Shown: positions 8,498 to 17,756 of the stretch, in pieces | Numbering within the stretch: the stretch's first letter is position 1 | Layout: each line of letters starts with the position of its first letter | NCBI GenBank assembly: GCA_016714815.1 | Contig: JADKBZ010000008.1 | Location: 124,001-188,000, forward strand | Direction of reading: 5' to 3' | DNA from: Holophagales bacterium | GTDB taxonomy: Bacteria; Acidobacteriota; Thermoanaerobaculia; UBA5066 | Length of the DNA: 64,000 nucleotides | The notes under the pieces: model-generated | Database searches by the model: none | Told to the model about the DNA's origin: nothing | The model's input: only the letters and a program-made list of their open reading frames with translations | Program-made: the position numbers and the translations under genes

Positions 8498-8887
8498 GTG
8501 GCAAATGTCGTCGTCGACCTGGTGAGAGACAGGGCCCCGCAGATCTACCCGGACAAGCTCGACCGCGACGGCGTTCTCGTCGACCCCGCCGACGAGATCC
8601 TCGCGAACGAGCTCTGCACCCTTCTCTCCCGGGGCGAGGTGCGAGATCTCGTCGACGTCCTGTTCCTCGAATGGGCAGGCCTGCCGGTCGAGGACGCGCT
8701 CGTTCCCGCCTCGACGAAGGACGGCGGTCTCACGCCGGCCCAGCTCGCGTGGGTCCTATCCCGGATCTCCGTCGGCCCCGATGCCCGGATTCCCGCGGGC
8801 GTCACCCCGGTCGAGCTCCGGAGCTTCCTCGACGACCTCGTCTCCCGCCTGACGCGCCTCGCCTATCCGGCGAAGCCTCTTCCCTGA
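8498..8887 (+). pseudogene. C-terminal remnant of an AbiEii/AbiGii-type nucleotidyltransferase toxin
   Basis: 129 codons from GTG. The text DRDGVLVDPADEILANELC, then LLSRGEVRDLVDVLFLE and GGLTPAQLAWVLSRI, is what I recognise as the C-terminal half of AbiEii-family toxins. The N-terminal nucleotidyltransferase domain, with its GGT/S and DxD-type catalytic residues, is absent: the frame begins directly at VANVVVDLVRDRAPQIYP. A full-length family member would be about 220-300 residues. Most likely an internal deletion fused the upstream gene's end to the toxin's second half, leaving an inactive remnant. It could still be translated because the frame is open and coupled to the preceding gene. Confidence 0.6.
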
Positions 8888-8924
8888 CGGCGTTCTTCCC
8901 GGGCCTCTTCTCGATACCACGAGA

Positions 8925-8975
8925 TCAAGACCTGCCTCCGCCCTTCACTATAATATAAAATCAAGACCTGACCCC
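8925..8975 (-). repeat. REP-like dispersed repeat, family 1, copy 3 plus a degenerate copy
   Basis: Reverse orientation of the 2377 element: AT-rich CTATAATATAAA followed by ATCAAGACCTGACCCC. A second, degenerate ATCAAGACCTGCC lies about 25 bases before it. The pair sits between the toxin remnant and the convergent helicase gene, directly beside the helicase stop codon. Confidence 0.7.
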
Positions 8976-8989
8976 TAGTGGGGGACCCC

Positions 8990-11098
8990 CTAGTTGACGG
9001 GCTCGTCGTCGTCGGCGGCGAGGGTCGGGTCGGCGGAGGCGAGGAGCGGGCGGTCGGGGGCGGGATTCAGGGTCGCGTCGACGGTCTCGTCCAGGACCCA
9101 GCGTTCGTAGAGGGTCTCGGGGAGCTCGCGCAGGAAGCGGCTCGGCTCCGTGACGACGACGACTCCGTAGCGGTCGTAGGCCGAGAGCGGGTGGACGAGC
9201 ATCAGCTCGTCCTTCGCGCGGGTGACGGCGACGTAGAAGAGGCGGCGTTCCTCCTCGAGCCCCTCCGGGGTCCGTGCGGCGCGCAGGTTCGGAAAGCGGT
9301 CTTCCTGGAGGCCGAGGACGAAGACGGCCTTCCACTCGAGCCCCTTGGCCTGGTGGATGCTCGAGAGGACGAGCTTCTCGTCGTCCTCCTCCCCCGCCAC
9401 CTGGTCCTCGCCGACCGGGTCGCCGAAGAGGGTCACCTCCTCCAGGAAGCGGCCGACGTCGTCGTAGGCGAGGGCGAACTGCGCGAGGGCTTCGAGGTCG
9501 TCGAGGCGGGCCGAGGGGTTCGGGAACTTCCCCTTCGCCACCTCGCCGTATCCCCCGTCGTCCACGATGTAGCGGATCGCCTCGGCGGGCGAGGAAAAGT
9601 ACGACGGCTTCTTCAGCGTCCTCATCGTCTCCCGGAAGCGGAGGAGGCCCGCTCGGGCGCCGGCCGGCGCCTTTCCCAGCTCGAGGGCGAGGAAGGCCGC
9701 GAGCGGCTCGGGAGCCTCCGAGACCGCTTCCCAGAGGACCGCCGCCGTCCGCTCCCCCACCTTCGGCAGGAGCTTCAGCGCCCTCTTGAACGACATCTCG
9801 TCCTTCGGGTTCAGGAGGAGGCGCAGGTGGGCGAGGACGTCCTTGACGTGCGCCTGCTCGAAGAAGCGCAGGCCCGAGCGGATCTCGTACGGGATGCCGC
9901 GCCGGGTCAGCTCGATCTGCAGCTCCAGCGCCTGGAAGTGGGCGCGGTAGAGAACTCCGATCTCGGAGAGGGCCGTCCCCTCGTCGCGCAGCTCGAGGAC
10001 GCGCTGCGCGACGAACTCGGCCTGCTGGGCCAGGTCCCGCGCGCCGACGACGGCGACCGGGATTCCCGGGTCGCGCGTCGCGACGAGGGTCTTCTCGTAG
10101 CGCCGCACGTTGTTCGCAATGGAGGCGTCGGCGAGCCTGAGGATCTCGGGGGTCGAGCGGTAGTTCGTCTCGAGCCGGTAGATCACGGCTCCCGGGTAGC
10201 GGTCGGGGAATCCGAGGAGCGCCTCGGAGTCGGCGCCGCGGAACGAGTAGATCGACTGGGCGTCGTCGCCGACGACCATGACGTTCTTCTGCTCGGAGTC
10301 GATCGCGAGGAGGTCGACGATCTCGGACTGCAGGTGGTTCACGTCCTGGAACTCGTCGACGAGGATCGAGCGGAACCTTCGTCCGACCGCCTTCCTCACC
10401 TCGGGGTGCGTCTCGAGGAGCCTCTTCCAGTTCAGGAGGAGGTCGTCGTAGTCCATCGCGTTCGCGAGGACCTTCCGCTCGAGGTAGCGGCGGATCACCG
10501 CCCTCACGGCCTCGAGCTGCGAGAGGAGGTGCGGGTAGTCGCGCCCGACGATGGCGTCGACCTTCTGCCCCGTGTTCGCAGCGAAGGAGACGATCGCGCG
10601 GAGGAGGTCCCCCTTCGGGAAGCGGCGCTCGGTGATCGGGATTCCGAGGTCGGACGTGGCCGACTCGAGGAGGTCCTTGCTGTCCTCCGAGTCCAGGATC
10701 GAGAAGTTGGGCCGGTAGCCGAGGAGCTCCGCGTGGGGCCGGAGGAGCCTTGCGCCGACCGAGTGGAACGTCCCGGCCGTCATCCGCGCGAGATCGGAGC
10801 CGAGGAGGCGCTCGACCCGGCGGGTCATCTCCTTGGCCGCCCGGTTCGTGAAGGTGAGGAGGAGGAGCGCCTCGGGGGCGGTTCCGTCCTCGACGAGGCG
10901 CGAGACGCGGTAGACGAGGGTCCGGGTCTTCCCCGAGCCGGCCCCGGCCACGACGACGGTCGGCCCTTCGGGCGCGAAAACGACGGCCTGCTGCTCGGCG
11001 TTGAGCTCGCGGTAGTAGTCGATCCGGTAGCTCTTCGCTGGGGCGGCCCGCCGGAGGACGTAGCGTTTCGGGGCTGGAGGCGGTCCGGAGGCGGGCAT
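8990..11098 (-). CDS. UvrD/PcrA/Rep-family superfamily 1A DNA helicase
   Basis: 702-residue ATP-dependent 3'-5' helicase. It shows the ordered SF1A motifs: motif I AGAGSGKT (about residue 51), Ia LLLLTFTNRAAKEM, II DEFQDVN, III VGDDAQSIYSFRGAD, IV TNYRSTPEIL, V SSIHQAKGLEWKAVFV and VI RRLFYVAVTRAKDELMLVHP. The N-terminus has a short Pro-rich extension before the Q-motif region (LNAEQQAVV). Length is within the Rep/PcrA/UvrD range and there is no RecB-like nuclease domain. It should unwind DNA in repair or replication restart. It is transcribed divergently from the pyrophosphatase gene with 87 bases between them. Confidence 0.95.
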   Translation of the reverse strand: MPASGPPPAPKRYVLRRAAPAKSYRIDYYRELNAEQQAVVFAPEGPTVVVAGAGSGKTRTLVYRVSRLVEDGTAPEALLLLTFTNRAAKEMTRRVERLLGSDLARMTAGTFHSVGARLLRPHAELLGYRPNFSILDSEDSKDLLESATSDLGIPITERRFPKGDLLRAIVSFAANTGQKVDAIVGRDYPHLLSQLEAVRAVIRRYLERKVLANAMDYDDLLLNWKRLLETHPEVRKAVGRRFRSILVDEFQDVNHLQSEIVDLLAIDSEQKNVMVVGDDAQSIYSFRGADSEALLGFPDRYPGAVIYRLETNYRSTPEILRLADASIANNVRRYEKTLVATRDPGIPVAVVGARDLAQQAEFVAQRVLELRDEGTALSEIGVLYRAHFQALELQIELTRRGIPYEIRSGLRFFEQAHVKDVLAHLRLLLNPKDEMSFKRALKLLPKVGERTAAVLWEAVSEAPEPLAAFLALELGKAPAGARAGLLRFRETMRTLKKPSYFSSPAEAIRYIVDDGGYGEVAKGKFPNPSARLDDLEALAQFALAYDDVGRFLEEVTLFGDPVGEDQVAGEEDDEKLVLSSIHQAKGLEWKAVFVLGLQEDRFPNLRAARTPEGLEEERRLFYVAVTRAKDELMLVHPLSAYDRYGVVVVTEPSRFLRELPETLYERWVLDETVDATLNPAPDRPLLASADPTLAADDDEPVN

Positions 11099-11185
11099 CG
11101 GCCCGGAGTATCTCGCGGGTGCCCCTCTCCGAGGGCCCGGAGTCGCACCTCACCCGGCCCGGAGCGTTTCTGGTAGCGTTGAGGA

Positions 11186-11872
11186 ATGAGAGAACCCCAT
11201 CCCGAGCCGCTGTGGGAGCTCCTCCCCCTCCTCTTCCGGCCCCACCCCTGGCACGGCATCTCCATCGGCGACCACGCTCCCGAGAAGGTCACCGCCTACA
11301 TCGAGATCGTCCCGACCGACCCCGTCAAATACGAGCTCGACAAGACGACCGGCTACCTGAAGATCGACCGCCCCCAGAAGTTCTCGAACGTCTACCCGAC
11401 GCTCTACGGACTTCTCCCCCAGACCTACTGCGGGGAGGAGAACGCCGCCTACTGCGCCCAGAAGACGAAGCGCGAAGGGATCGTCGGGGACGGCGACCCG
11501 CTCGACGTCTGCGTCCTCTCCGAGAAGGCGATCTCTCACGGCGACGTCCTGATGGACGTGATCCCGATCGGCGGCCTCCGGATGCTCGACAACAAGGAGG
11601 CCGACGACAAGATCGTCGCGGTCCTCGAGGGAGACGCCGTCTACGGGCAGCTGCGCGAGATCTACCAGCTCCCCCCGCCGCTCGTCGACCGGCTGAAGCA
11701 CTACTTCCTCACCTACAAGCAGGCCCCCGATTCCATGCAGCCGCACAAGGTCGAGATCACGCACGTCTACGGCCGCGAGGAGGCCCACGAGGTGATCCGC
11801 CGGAGCCGCAACGACTACGACAAGCGATTCGGCAAGCTCCGCGAGCTCCTGACGGCGGCCCTCCGAGGCTGA
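11186..11872 (+). CDS. ppa: Family I inorganic pyrophosphatase (cytosolic)
   Basis: 228 residues without a signal peptide. It contains the family I signature DGDPLDVCVL with its metal-binding aspartates, plus KYELDKTTGYLKIDR and YPTLYGLLPQTYC, the conserved substrate-binding core. It hydrolyses pyrophosphate to two phosphates and pulls biosynthetic reactions forward. This is the housekeeping-type copy; a second, secreted pyrophosphatase is at 47196. The ATG has a weak GAGG just upstream. A Ser/Thr kinase gene follows 35 bases downstream on the same strand. Confidence 0.95.
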   Translation: MREPHPEPLWELLPLLFRPHPWHGISIGDHAPEKVTAYIEIVPTDPVKYELDKTTGYLKIDRPQKFSNVYPTLYGLLPQTYCGEENAAYCAQKTKREGIVGDGDPLDVCVLSEKAISHGDVLMDVIPIGGLRMLDNKEADDKIVAVLEGDAVYGQLREIYQLPPPLVDRLKHYFLTYKQAPDSMQPHKVEITHVYGREEAHEVIRRSRNDYDKRFGKLRELLTAALRG

Positions 11873-11907
11873 CGGACGGACGGACGGACCGGCACCCCGG
11901 ACCGGCG

Positions 11908-13506
11908 ATGGAGACGGACCCCACAGGGCCGCTGCGCGAGCTTCTGGCCGGCCGGTACCGGATCGACCGGGAGCTCGGCCGGGGCGGGTTCGCCACGGTC
12001 TACCAGGTCTGGAACCCGCGCCTGGAGCGGAGCGAGGCGCTGAAGGTCCTCGCTCCGGGGCACCAGGTCGACGAGGATTTCTCCCGGCGCTTCACGCAGG
12101 AGGTACGCGTCGCGGCGGCCCTCGAGCACCCGTCGATCGCCAAGGTCTACGACTTCGGGGAGACGCGGGGAGTCTTCTGGTACTCGATGCAACTCGTCGA
12201 GGGACGCACCCTGGCGGGAGAAGTCCGGGCCCGGGGCCCCCTCACGGAAAGGGAGACGGCCCGGGTCGCGATTCCGCTGCTGGACGCGCTCGACTACAGC
12301 CACGGCCGCGGGATCGTCCACCGCGACCTCAAGCCCGAGAACATCATCCTCGACCGCGAGGGCCGTCCCTTCCTCATGGACTTCGGCATCGCGAAATCGG
12401 CCGGGTCGCTCGTCAAGACCCAGACCGGCTTCCTCCTCGGCACGCCGGCCTACGTCGCCCCCGAACAGGCGCAGGGGAAGAAGCTCGACGGCCGTGCGGA
12501 CCTCTACGCCCTCGGCGTGACGCTCTACAAGACCGTCTCGGGGGAGTTCCCATTCGAAGCCGAAGACCCCCTCCAGGCCGTCATCCTCCGGCTGACGCAG
12601 CCCCCGAAGCCGCTCGACGAGGCGCGGCCGGGGATCGACCCGGACTTCGCGGCGATCGTCATGCGCGTCCTCGAGCGCGAGCCGGCGAATCGATGGGCCT
12701 CCGCCCGCGCGATGCGGGACGCGCTGGCCGCGTACCTCGCGGGGAGGCCGACGGAAACGGGGGCGACGCGCATCCTCGAGGCGGAGGTGCTCCGGGAAGG
12801 CGACGATCCGGTGCCGGAGGCCTTCGCCCCACCCGCCCCGGCCCCCCCCGGCACCGTCGAAGTCCCCCGCCCCGCGCGTGGGGCCACGCCGCCGGCGCGA
12901 CCGGTCGCCACTTCCGCCCTCAGCGCCCCGTCGCGCCGCTCGGCCGTCGTCCCGCTCGCCGCCGGGTTCGTGATCCTCCTCTTCGCCGGGATCGGGACGA
13001 GCCTCGTCCTCCTCCGGCCCGGCAGGAAGCCCGCGGCGGGACCGCCCGCTTCCCCGCCAGCGGCCACCCCGGTCTCCTCGCAGCCGACGCCCGCGCCTGC
13101 CGCCCTCCCCCCGTCGCCGATACCCTCGACCGCTCCGGAACCCGCCCCCACGGCCGCTCCCGAGCCGACGGCACAGACGATTCGCGTCCTTCGCCCCACG
13201 CGGCCTCCCGATCCGGCCCCGCCAGCGCCGCGAAAGCCCGCGACGCTTCCCGAGCGCCTGACCCCGGAGCCTCCCTTCGCGGGAACCCCACCCGCCGGTT
13301 GCTCCGGCGCCGCGATCACCGTCGGGTTCGCCGTCGATCCGGACGGGAACGTCGTCGCGGCGCGCCTCTTTCCCTCGGAGGCCGCCCCCGAGTGCGGCCG
13401 GTTCGTGATGGACGCCCTCCCCCGCTGGAAGTGGCGGCCCGCGGTCGACGCCTCCGGCGAGCCGGTCCTGTCGGCGCGCCTCGTCGTCTACATCCAGCTC
13501 CCCTGA
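11908..13506 (+). CDS. Transmembrane Ser/Thr protein kinase with a TonB-like C-terminal domain
   Basis: 532 residues. The kinase domain (about 17-275) has the P-loop GRGGFATVY, catalytic Lys in ALKVL, HRDLKPEN, DFGIA and APEQAQGKKLDGRADLYALG. A long Pro/Ala/Glu-rich linker contains one membrane segment (VVPLAAGFVILLFAGIG, about 350-366). A second Pro-rich spacer leads to a C-terminal domain (about 465-532) with ITVGFAVDPDGNVVAARL, ALPRWKWRPAVD and ARLVVYIQLP. That pattern is typical of TonB C-terminal domains. The kinase would be cytosolic and the TonB-like part periplasmic. The fusion is unusual; the external part may bind an envelope ligand rather than energise transport. Confidence 0.9.
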   Translation: METDPTGPLRELLAGRYRIDRELGRGGFATVYQVWNPRLERSEALKVLAPGHQVDEDFSRRFTQEVRVAAALEHPSIAKVYDFGETRGVFWYSMQLVEGRTLAGEVRARGPLTERETARVAIPLLDALDYSHGRGIVHRDLKPENIILDREGRPFLMDFGIAKSAGSLVKTQTGFLLGTPAYVAPEQAQGKKLDGRADLYALGVTLYKTVSGEFPFEAEDPLQAVILRLTQPPKPLDEARPGIDPDFAAIVMRVLEREPANRWASARAMRDALAAYLAGRPTETGATRILEAEVLREGDDPVPEAFAPPAPAPPGTVEVPRPARGATPPARPVATSALSAPSRRSAVVPLAAGFVILLFAGIGTSLVLLRPGRKPAAGPPASPPAATPVSSQPTPAPAALPPSPIPSTAPEPAPTAAPEPTAQTIRVLRPTRPPDPAPPAPRKPATLPERLTPEPPFAGTPPAGCSGAAITVGFAVDPDGNVVAARLFPSEAAPECGRFVMDALPRWKWRPAVDASGEPVLSARLVVYIQLP

Positions 13507-13549
13507 CGGCGAACCGGTATCATTCAGGAAAAACCCGAAGGGAGTTCCC

Positions 13550-14227
13550 ATGCCGAGCCGTGCCCGAGCTCTTGCCCTCGTTGCCGTTTCCGCCACGTTC
13601 CTCTCCGCCTGCGGCCCGAAGGTCGACCTGAAGATGGCCGTCGAGGTCGTCTCCGACCCCGGGGAGGCGAAGGTGACCTTCAAGGGGAAGGAGGTCGGGT
13701 CGACTCCGGCCGCCGTCCAGGTCACGACGTTCGACGAGCTGATGTCGATCGCGGCGCGCCGCGACGGGACGCCCGTCTCCGAGAAGCGCGTGCGGATCCT
13801 CGCGCCCGACAAGGCCCAGCTCGTCTTCCGCTTCGGCGCCGACGCCTCGGCCGTCGCCCGCAAGCTCGGCCTGTCGCAGGTCCTCGTCTTCGACTACTCC
13901 GAGAAGGTCTCCTTCGACAGCGGCAAGAGCGAGCTCAAGCCCGACGGCCTCCCGATCCTGAACAAGCAGGCCGACATCCTGAAGACCTACTTCCCGAAGG
14001 TCGACGTCTTCGTCTGCGGCCACACGGACTCGACCGGCGGCGAGGACCTCAACCTGAAGCTCTCCCTCGACCGCGCCCGCGTCGTCTCCGACTTCCTCGT
14101 CGCCCGCGGGGTCCCGAAGGAGCGCCTGAAGGTGCAGGGCTTCGGGAAGGAGTACCCGAACGACACGAACGAGACGCCCGCCGGCCGCGGGAACAACCGG
14201 CGGACCGAGCTGATCCTGCCGCAGTAA
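13550..14227 (+). CDS. OmpA-family lipoprotein
   Basis: 225 residues. A lipoprotein signal ends in the lipobox LSAC (Cys about residue 21). A short domain resembling PEGA follows (VVSDPGEAKVTFKGKEVGSTPAAVQV). The C-terminal OmpA domain has VSFDSGKSELKPDG, VFVCGHTDSTGGEDLNLKLSLDRA and GFGKEYPNDTNETPAGRGNNRRTEL, which are the peptidoglycan-binding residues. It probably anchors to the outer membrane and binds the cell wall. The ribosome site AAGGGAG precedes the ATG. It lies 43 bases after the Ser/Thr kinase gene and may be co-transcribed with it. Confidence 0.93.
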   Translation: MPSRARALALVAVSATFLSACGPKVDLKMAVEVVSDPGEAKVTFKGKEVGSTPAAVQVTTFDELMSIAARRDGTPVSEKRVRILAPDKAQLVFRFGADASAVARKLGLSQVLVFDYSEKVSFDSGKSELKPDGLPILNKQADILKTYFPKVDVFVCGHTDSTGGEDLNLKLSLDRARVVSDFLVARGVPKERLKVQGFGKEYPNDTNETPAGRGNNRRTELILPQ

Positions 14228-14261
14228 CGGAGGGTGCTCCCCCCGGGGGGCCGTGGACGAA

Positions 14262-14286
14262 GAGCGGGCGGCGTCTCCGCCCGCTC
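14262..14286. terminator. Bidirectional hairpin terminator
   Basis: A perfect 10-bp GC stem (GAGCGGGCGG / CCGCCCGCTC) with a 5-base loop, between the convergent OmpA lipoprotein and subtilase genes. No long T-run is present. Confidence 0.7.
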
Positions 14287-14294
14287 CCGCCCCG

Positions 14295-16487
14295 CTACTT
14301 GAAGTAGCCGCTCACGTCGATCAGGGCGTGCGTCGACCCGGCCGAACCATTCGACACGCCGAGGCTGCCGCCGGACCCGAGCTGTGCGAACGTCCAGTTC
14401 GCCCGCGTCCGGCCGGGCAGGAACTGGGTCGTCGCCGCTGCCGGCACCGCGCCCCCCGGGGAGTAGACGGTCAGCGACCCCGACGCCTCCGATCCCGCCG
14501 CGGTCAGGTTGACCGCCACCGCCACCGCGTCCGTCGGTATGCCGCACGTTCCGCCCACGGGGAAGCTCCTCGCCTGTCCGGCCGCGAGGATCGGCCCGCC
14601 GTTCGGGCCGTCGGTCCATCGCGTGTCGACGGCCCGGCACGGAACGACCGTGTGGAACGACGTCGCCGCCGAGGCGAGGTACGAGTAGGACGCGCCGAGC
14701 GTCCCCGGCGTCCCGCCCGGGTTCGTCACCGTCACGTCGACCGCGCCGGCGGCGTGGGGAGGAGTCACCGCGACGAGGCTCCAGGAGGTGTTGACGACGA
14801 CCGACGGCGACGCCACCCCCCCGAACAGGACGGTCGGCGGCGTCGCGCCCGTCGAGAAGTTGGTCCCGATGATCGTCACGGCCGTCCCTCCCGTACCCGG
14901 CCCGGTCGCCGGGGAGAGACTCACGACGATCGGCCGGACGAGGGCGAGGTCGACGGCCGCCTTCACGTCGAGGCTCCCCCAGCCGTAGACGTTGTTCGGC
15001 CTCACGCCTGCCGTCGAACCGCACGACGTCGTGCTGATGAGGATCGCCGAGTCGCCGAGGATCCTCTCCGTCTGGGCGACCTGGCCGATCAGGGCGGGCT
15101 GCGCCGACCAGAGAAGCGCCACGGCCCCGGCGACGTGCGGCGAGGCCATCGACGTCCCCGAGAGCGACCCGTAGCCCCCTCCCGGGAGGCTCGACCGCGT
15201 ACTCGTGCCGGGGGCGGCGATGTCGGGCTTCGTCCTTCCGCTCCCGTCGAGAGTCACCGGCCCGCGGCTGCTGAAGCTCGCGATCGACGTCGTCCCCGTC
15301 GAGAGGGCCCCGACGACCCAGCTGTCGGCGTAGATCGCGGGCGGATCGGAGACGGTGGAACAGCCCGAGCCCGAGTTCCCCGCCGAGACCGACGTGAAGA
15401 TCCCTGCCGCGCGCTGGGCCGCCACGGCGAGCCGCAGCGAATCGGCGGCGCACCCTTCGGACGCGGGACAGCCCCACGAGTTGTTCGTCACGTGGGGCGC
15501 CTTCGCCGGGTCCCCCTCTGCCGGGTTTCCTCCGACGGGATAGGGCGCGAGAAAGAACTCGAAGCACTCGAGATAGGTCGAAGGGGTGCCGTTCCCTCCG
15601 TCCATGTTCCGGCAGCCGATCCACTTCGCTCCCGGGGCCATCCCGATCTGGTTCGCCCCGCTCAGCCCGGCCACCGTCCCGATCGTGTGCGTGCCGTGCT
15701 GGTTGTCGTCGCACGGGGCCACGGCGTTTGCGCCGCACGGCCCGGTGGAGGTGTGGACGGAGTCGTGCCAGTTGTAGTCGTGGCTCGCCGTGGTTCCGTT
15801 CCACCCGCGATAGGCGGACTGGAGCGCCGGGTGGGTCCACGAGATCCCCGTGTCCTGCCCCGCGACGACGATTCCGACCCCCGTCTTCCCCGTCGCCCAG
15901 ACCTCCGGTGCGCGGGTCTGCGTGATTCCCGGCTCGACGGCCGTGATGGCCGCGCGGAGGATCGGCTCGGGCTCGGGCTTCGGGAGCTCGACCGCGACCC
16001 GGGCGTCTCCCTCGATCCGCCTCACGTCCGGCCGGGACGCCAGCTCGACGACGACCTCCCGCGGGGCCGTCAACGCGACGGCGTTGACGACGTAGAAGGA
16101 GCGGTGGGGAACCCCGAGCTGGGCCAGGCGCGCGAGGAGAGGGGCCTGCGACTCGCCGGCCGTCTTTCGGAGCGCCTCCGTGACGAAACGCCCCCTCTTC
16201 TCCTTCGTCCCGAACGCGGAGGCTTTCGAAAGGTCGGCCTGGGCCTCGAGGAGAACGAGGACCGGCGCCTCGCCCCCCTGCTCCGTGGCCGCGAGGACCC
16301 ACGGCGCGATCTTCGCGGCAGCTGCGGCGGGGAGGTCGCGGGAGAGAGCGTCGGACGAGGCCGCCGGAGCGGCGACGAGGACGGCGGCGAGCGCGAGAAG
16401 CCCCCCCGGGCCCAGGAGACCGAGCCTCGGCCCCGCCCGTCGCACGGATTCCTTCGCTTCTTCCCGCCGATCGAATCTGCTCGTCAT
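14295..16487 (-). CDS. Secreted subtilisin-like serine protease (S8) with IPT/TIG and DVSGYF modules
   Basis: 730 residues. A signal segment (LLALAAVLVAAPAASS) is followed by an inhibitor-I9-like propeptide (about 70-165). The catalytic domain has Asp212 in VAGQDTGISWTHP, His264 in DNQHGTHTIG, the oxyanion Asn371 in VSAGNSG and Ser446 in LSGTSMASPHVAGA. All triad residues are present. An IPT/TIG-like Ig domain follows (VVSLSPATGPGTGGTAVTIIGTNFS). The final ~110 residues are the PCRAVDTR ... LIDVSGYFK module shared with the 3776 and 29862 genes. It should be exported and degrade proteins outside the cell, with the C-terminal module possibly serving surface attachment or export. It stands alone between convergent and divergent neighbours. 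Confidence 0.94.
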   Translation of the reverse strand: MTSRFDRREEAKESVRRAGPRLGLLGPGGLLALAAVLVAAPAASSDALSRDLPAAAAAKIAPWVLAATEQGGEAPVLVLLEAQADLSKASAFGTKEKRGRFVTEALRKTAGESQAPLLARLAQLGVPHRSFYVVNAVALTAPREVVVELASRPDVRRIEGDARVAVELPKPEPEPILRAAITAVEPGITQTRAPEVWATGKTGVGIVVAGQDTGISWTHPALQSAYRGWNGTTASHDYNWHDSVHTSTGPCGANAVAPCDDNQHGTHTIGTVAGLSGANQIGMAPGAKWIGCRNMDGGNGTPSTYLECFEFFLAPYPVGGNPAEGDPAKAPHVTNNSWGCPASEGCAADSLRLAVAAQRAAGIFTSVSAGNSGSGCSTVSDPPAIYADSWVVGALSTGTTSIASFSSRGPVTLDGSGRTKPDIAAPGTSTRSSLPGGGYGSLSGTSMASPHVAGAVALLWSAQPALIGQVAQTERILGDSAILISTTSCGSTAGVRPNNVYGWGSLDVKAAVDLALVRPIVVSLSPATGPGTGGTAVTIIGTNFSTGATPPTVLFGGVASPSVVVNTSWSLVAVTPPHAAGAVDVTVTNPGGTPGTLGASYSYLASAATSFHTVVPCRAVDTRWTDGPNGGPILAAGQARSFPVGGTCGIPTDAVAVAVNLTAAGSEASGSLTVYSPGGAVPAAATTQFLPGRTRANWTFAQLGSGGSLGVSNGSAGSTHALIDVSGYFK

Positions 16488-16705
16488 CGTTCCCCCTGCC
16501 GATTCCTGCGCTTGGCCGGACTCTCCGTCATTCTCTCCTGTCGCCCGGCGGAATTCCCAGCGACCCGCGGATACCCCATTTTCGCGCCCCGGCGGCCCGG
16601 AATCCTCTCCGGGATCCCTTGCCGGAGCCGCTCCCCGTTCCTATCCTCGTCCGGCACGGCCCGCCCGCCGATACCGATCGAGGCCGGCCCGGGAGGTCCC
16701 CCGCG

Positions 16706-17635
16706 ATGAGGAGAGCTCTGGAGAAGAGGCCCCTGGGCCGGACGGGACTCGTGTCGACCTTCGTCGGCTTCGGGGCGCTGGAGATCGGCCGGGACTGGGG
16801 CCTGGGGGACGCGGGCGAACGACGGCGTCCCGAGGACGCGGAGGCCGGCCGGGTGCTCGACGCCGTCCTCGACCTCGGGATCAACCTGATCGACACCGCG
16901 GCCGCATACCACCGGAGCGAGGAGCGGATCGGCGCCCGCCTCTCCGGTAGGCGGTCCGAGTTCGTCCTCGCGACCAAGTGCGGCGAGCACGACCGCGAGC
17001 CCGAAACGTTCTACGACTTCGGCTACGCGGCCGTGAAGCGGTCCATCGACGAGAGCCTCGCCAGGCTTCGGACCGACGTCCTCGACCTCCTTCAGATCCA
17101 CTTCGGACCGGACCCGCGGAAGGTCCTCGACGACGGCGAGACGGTGGCGGCGATGAAGGACGCCCGGGCGGAAGGGAAGGTCCGGTTCCTCGGCGCCTCC
17201 ACCGGCGGAGAGATCGCCCTCCGCTGCATCGCCTCCGGCGACTTCGACGTCCTGCAGCTGGAGTACAGCCTGACGAACCGGCGCGACGAACCCGTCGTCC
17301 GCCTCTGCGGTGAGAGGGGGATCGGCGTCCTCGTCCGCGGAGGCCTGGCGTACGGCCGCCTCACGAGCCGGGTGATCCCGCACCTGGAGCACCTGAGCGG
17401 GCGAGAGAAGGCCGTAACCGGGGAGCTCCTGCGCCTCGTCGGCGGCGACGGCCGCAGGCTGACGGCGCTGGCGCTGCAGTTCCTCTATCGCAACCCCCAC
17501 GTCTCGTCCGTCCTCGCGGGCACGCGCCGCATCGAGCACGTGAAGGAGAACCTCGGGCTCGTGGACCTCGACCTCGGCACCGGCACGCTGGAGGAGGCCG
17601 TTAGGATCTCTGACCCCACTCCGCCAGTCCGGTAG
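16706..17635 (+). CDS. Aldo/keto reductase
   Basis: 309 residues with a TIM-barrel AKR pattern. KRPLGRTGLVSTFVGFG is the N-terminal strand. The catalytic tetrad is readable: Asp and Tyr in LIDTAAAYHRSEE, Lys in VLATKCG and His in LLQIHFGPD. The C-terminal NADPH-binding stretch is SSVLAGTRRIEHVKENL. It should reduce carbonyls with NADPH; the substrate is unknown. I start it at MRRALEKRPLG, which has GGGAGG nine bases upstream; the longer frame from 16619 has an implausible Pro/Arg-rich head. The last 32 codons are duplicated at 29634-29740, on the far side of the chemosensory cluster. Confidence 0.9.
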   Translation: MRRALEKRPLGRTGLVSTFVGFGALEIGRDWGLGDAGERRRPEDAEAGRVLDAVLDLGINLIDTAAAYHRSEERIGARLSGRRSEFVLATKCGEHDREPETFYDFGYAAVKRSIDESLARLRTDVLDLLQIHFGPDPRKVLDDGETVAAMKDARAEGKVRFLGASTGGEIALRCIASGDFDVLQLEYSLTNRRDEPVVRLCGERGIGVLVRGGLAYGRLTSRVIPHLEHLSGREKAVTGELLRLVGGDGRRLTALALQFLYRNPHVSSVLAGTRRIEHVKENLGLVDLDLGTGTLEEAVRISDPTPPVR

Positions 17636-17756
17636 CCGTCCTCCGGCTCCGGCCTCGAAGCGCCTGGCCCCGCGTGCGGTCCCGAATTGCACCTTCCATC
17701 CCTGCAAAGGGACTAGGATGGTGTCCGCCACGCCAGTGGCGGCAGGAGCCGAGGCG

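Noticed and set aside
8978..11176. Long plus-strand open frame opposite the helicase
   Set aside because: It is antisense to a gene with all SF1A motifs and has only biased charged sequence.
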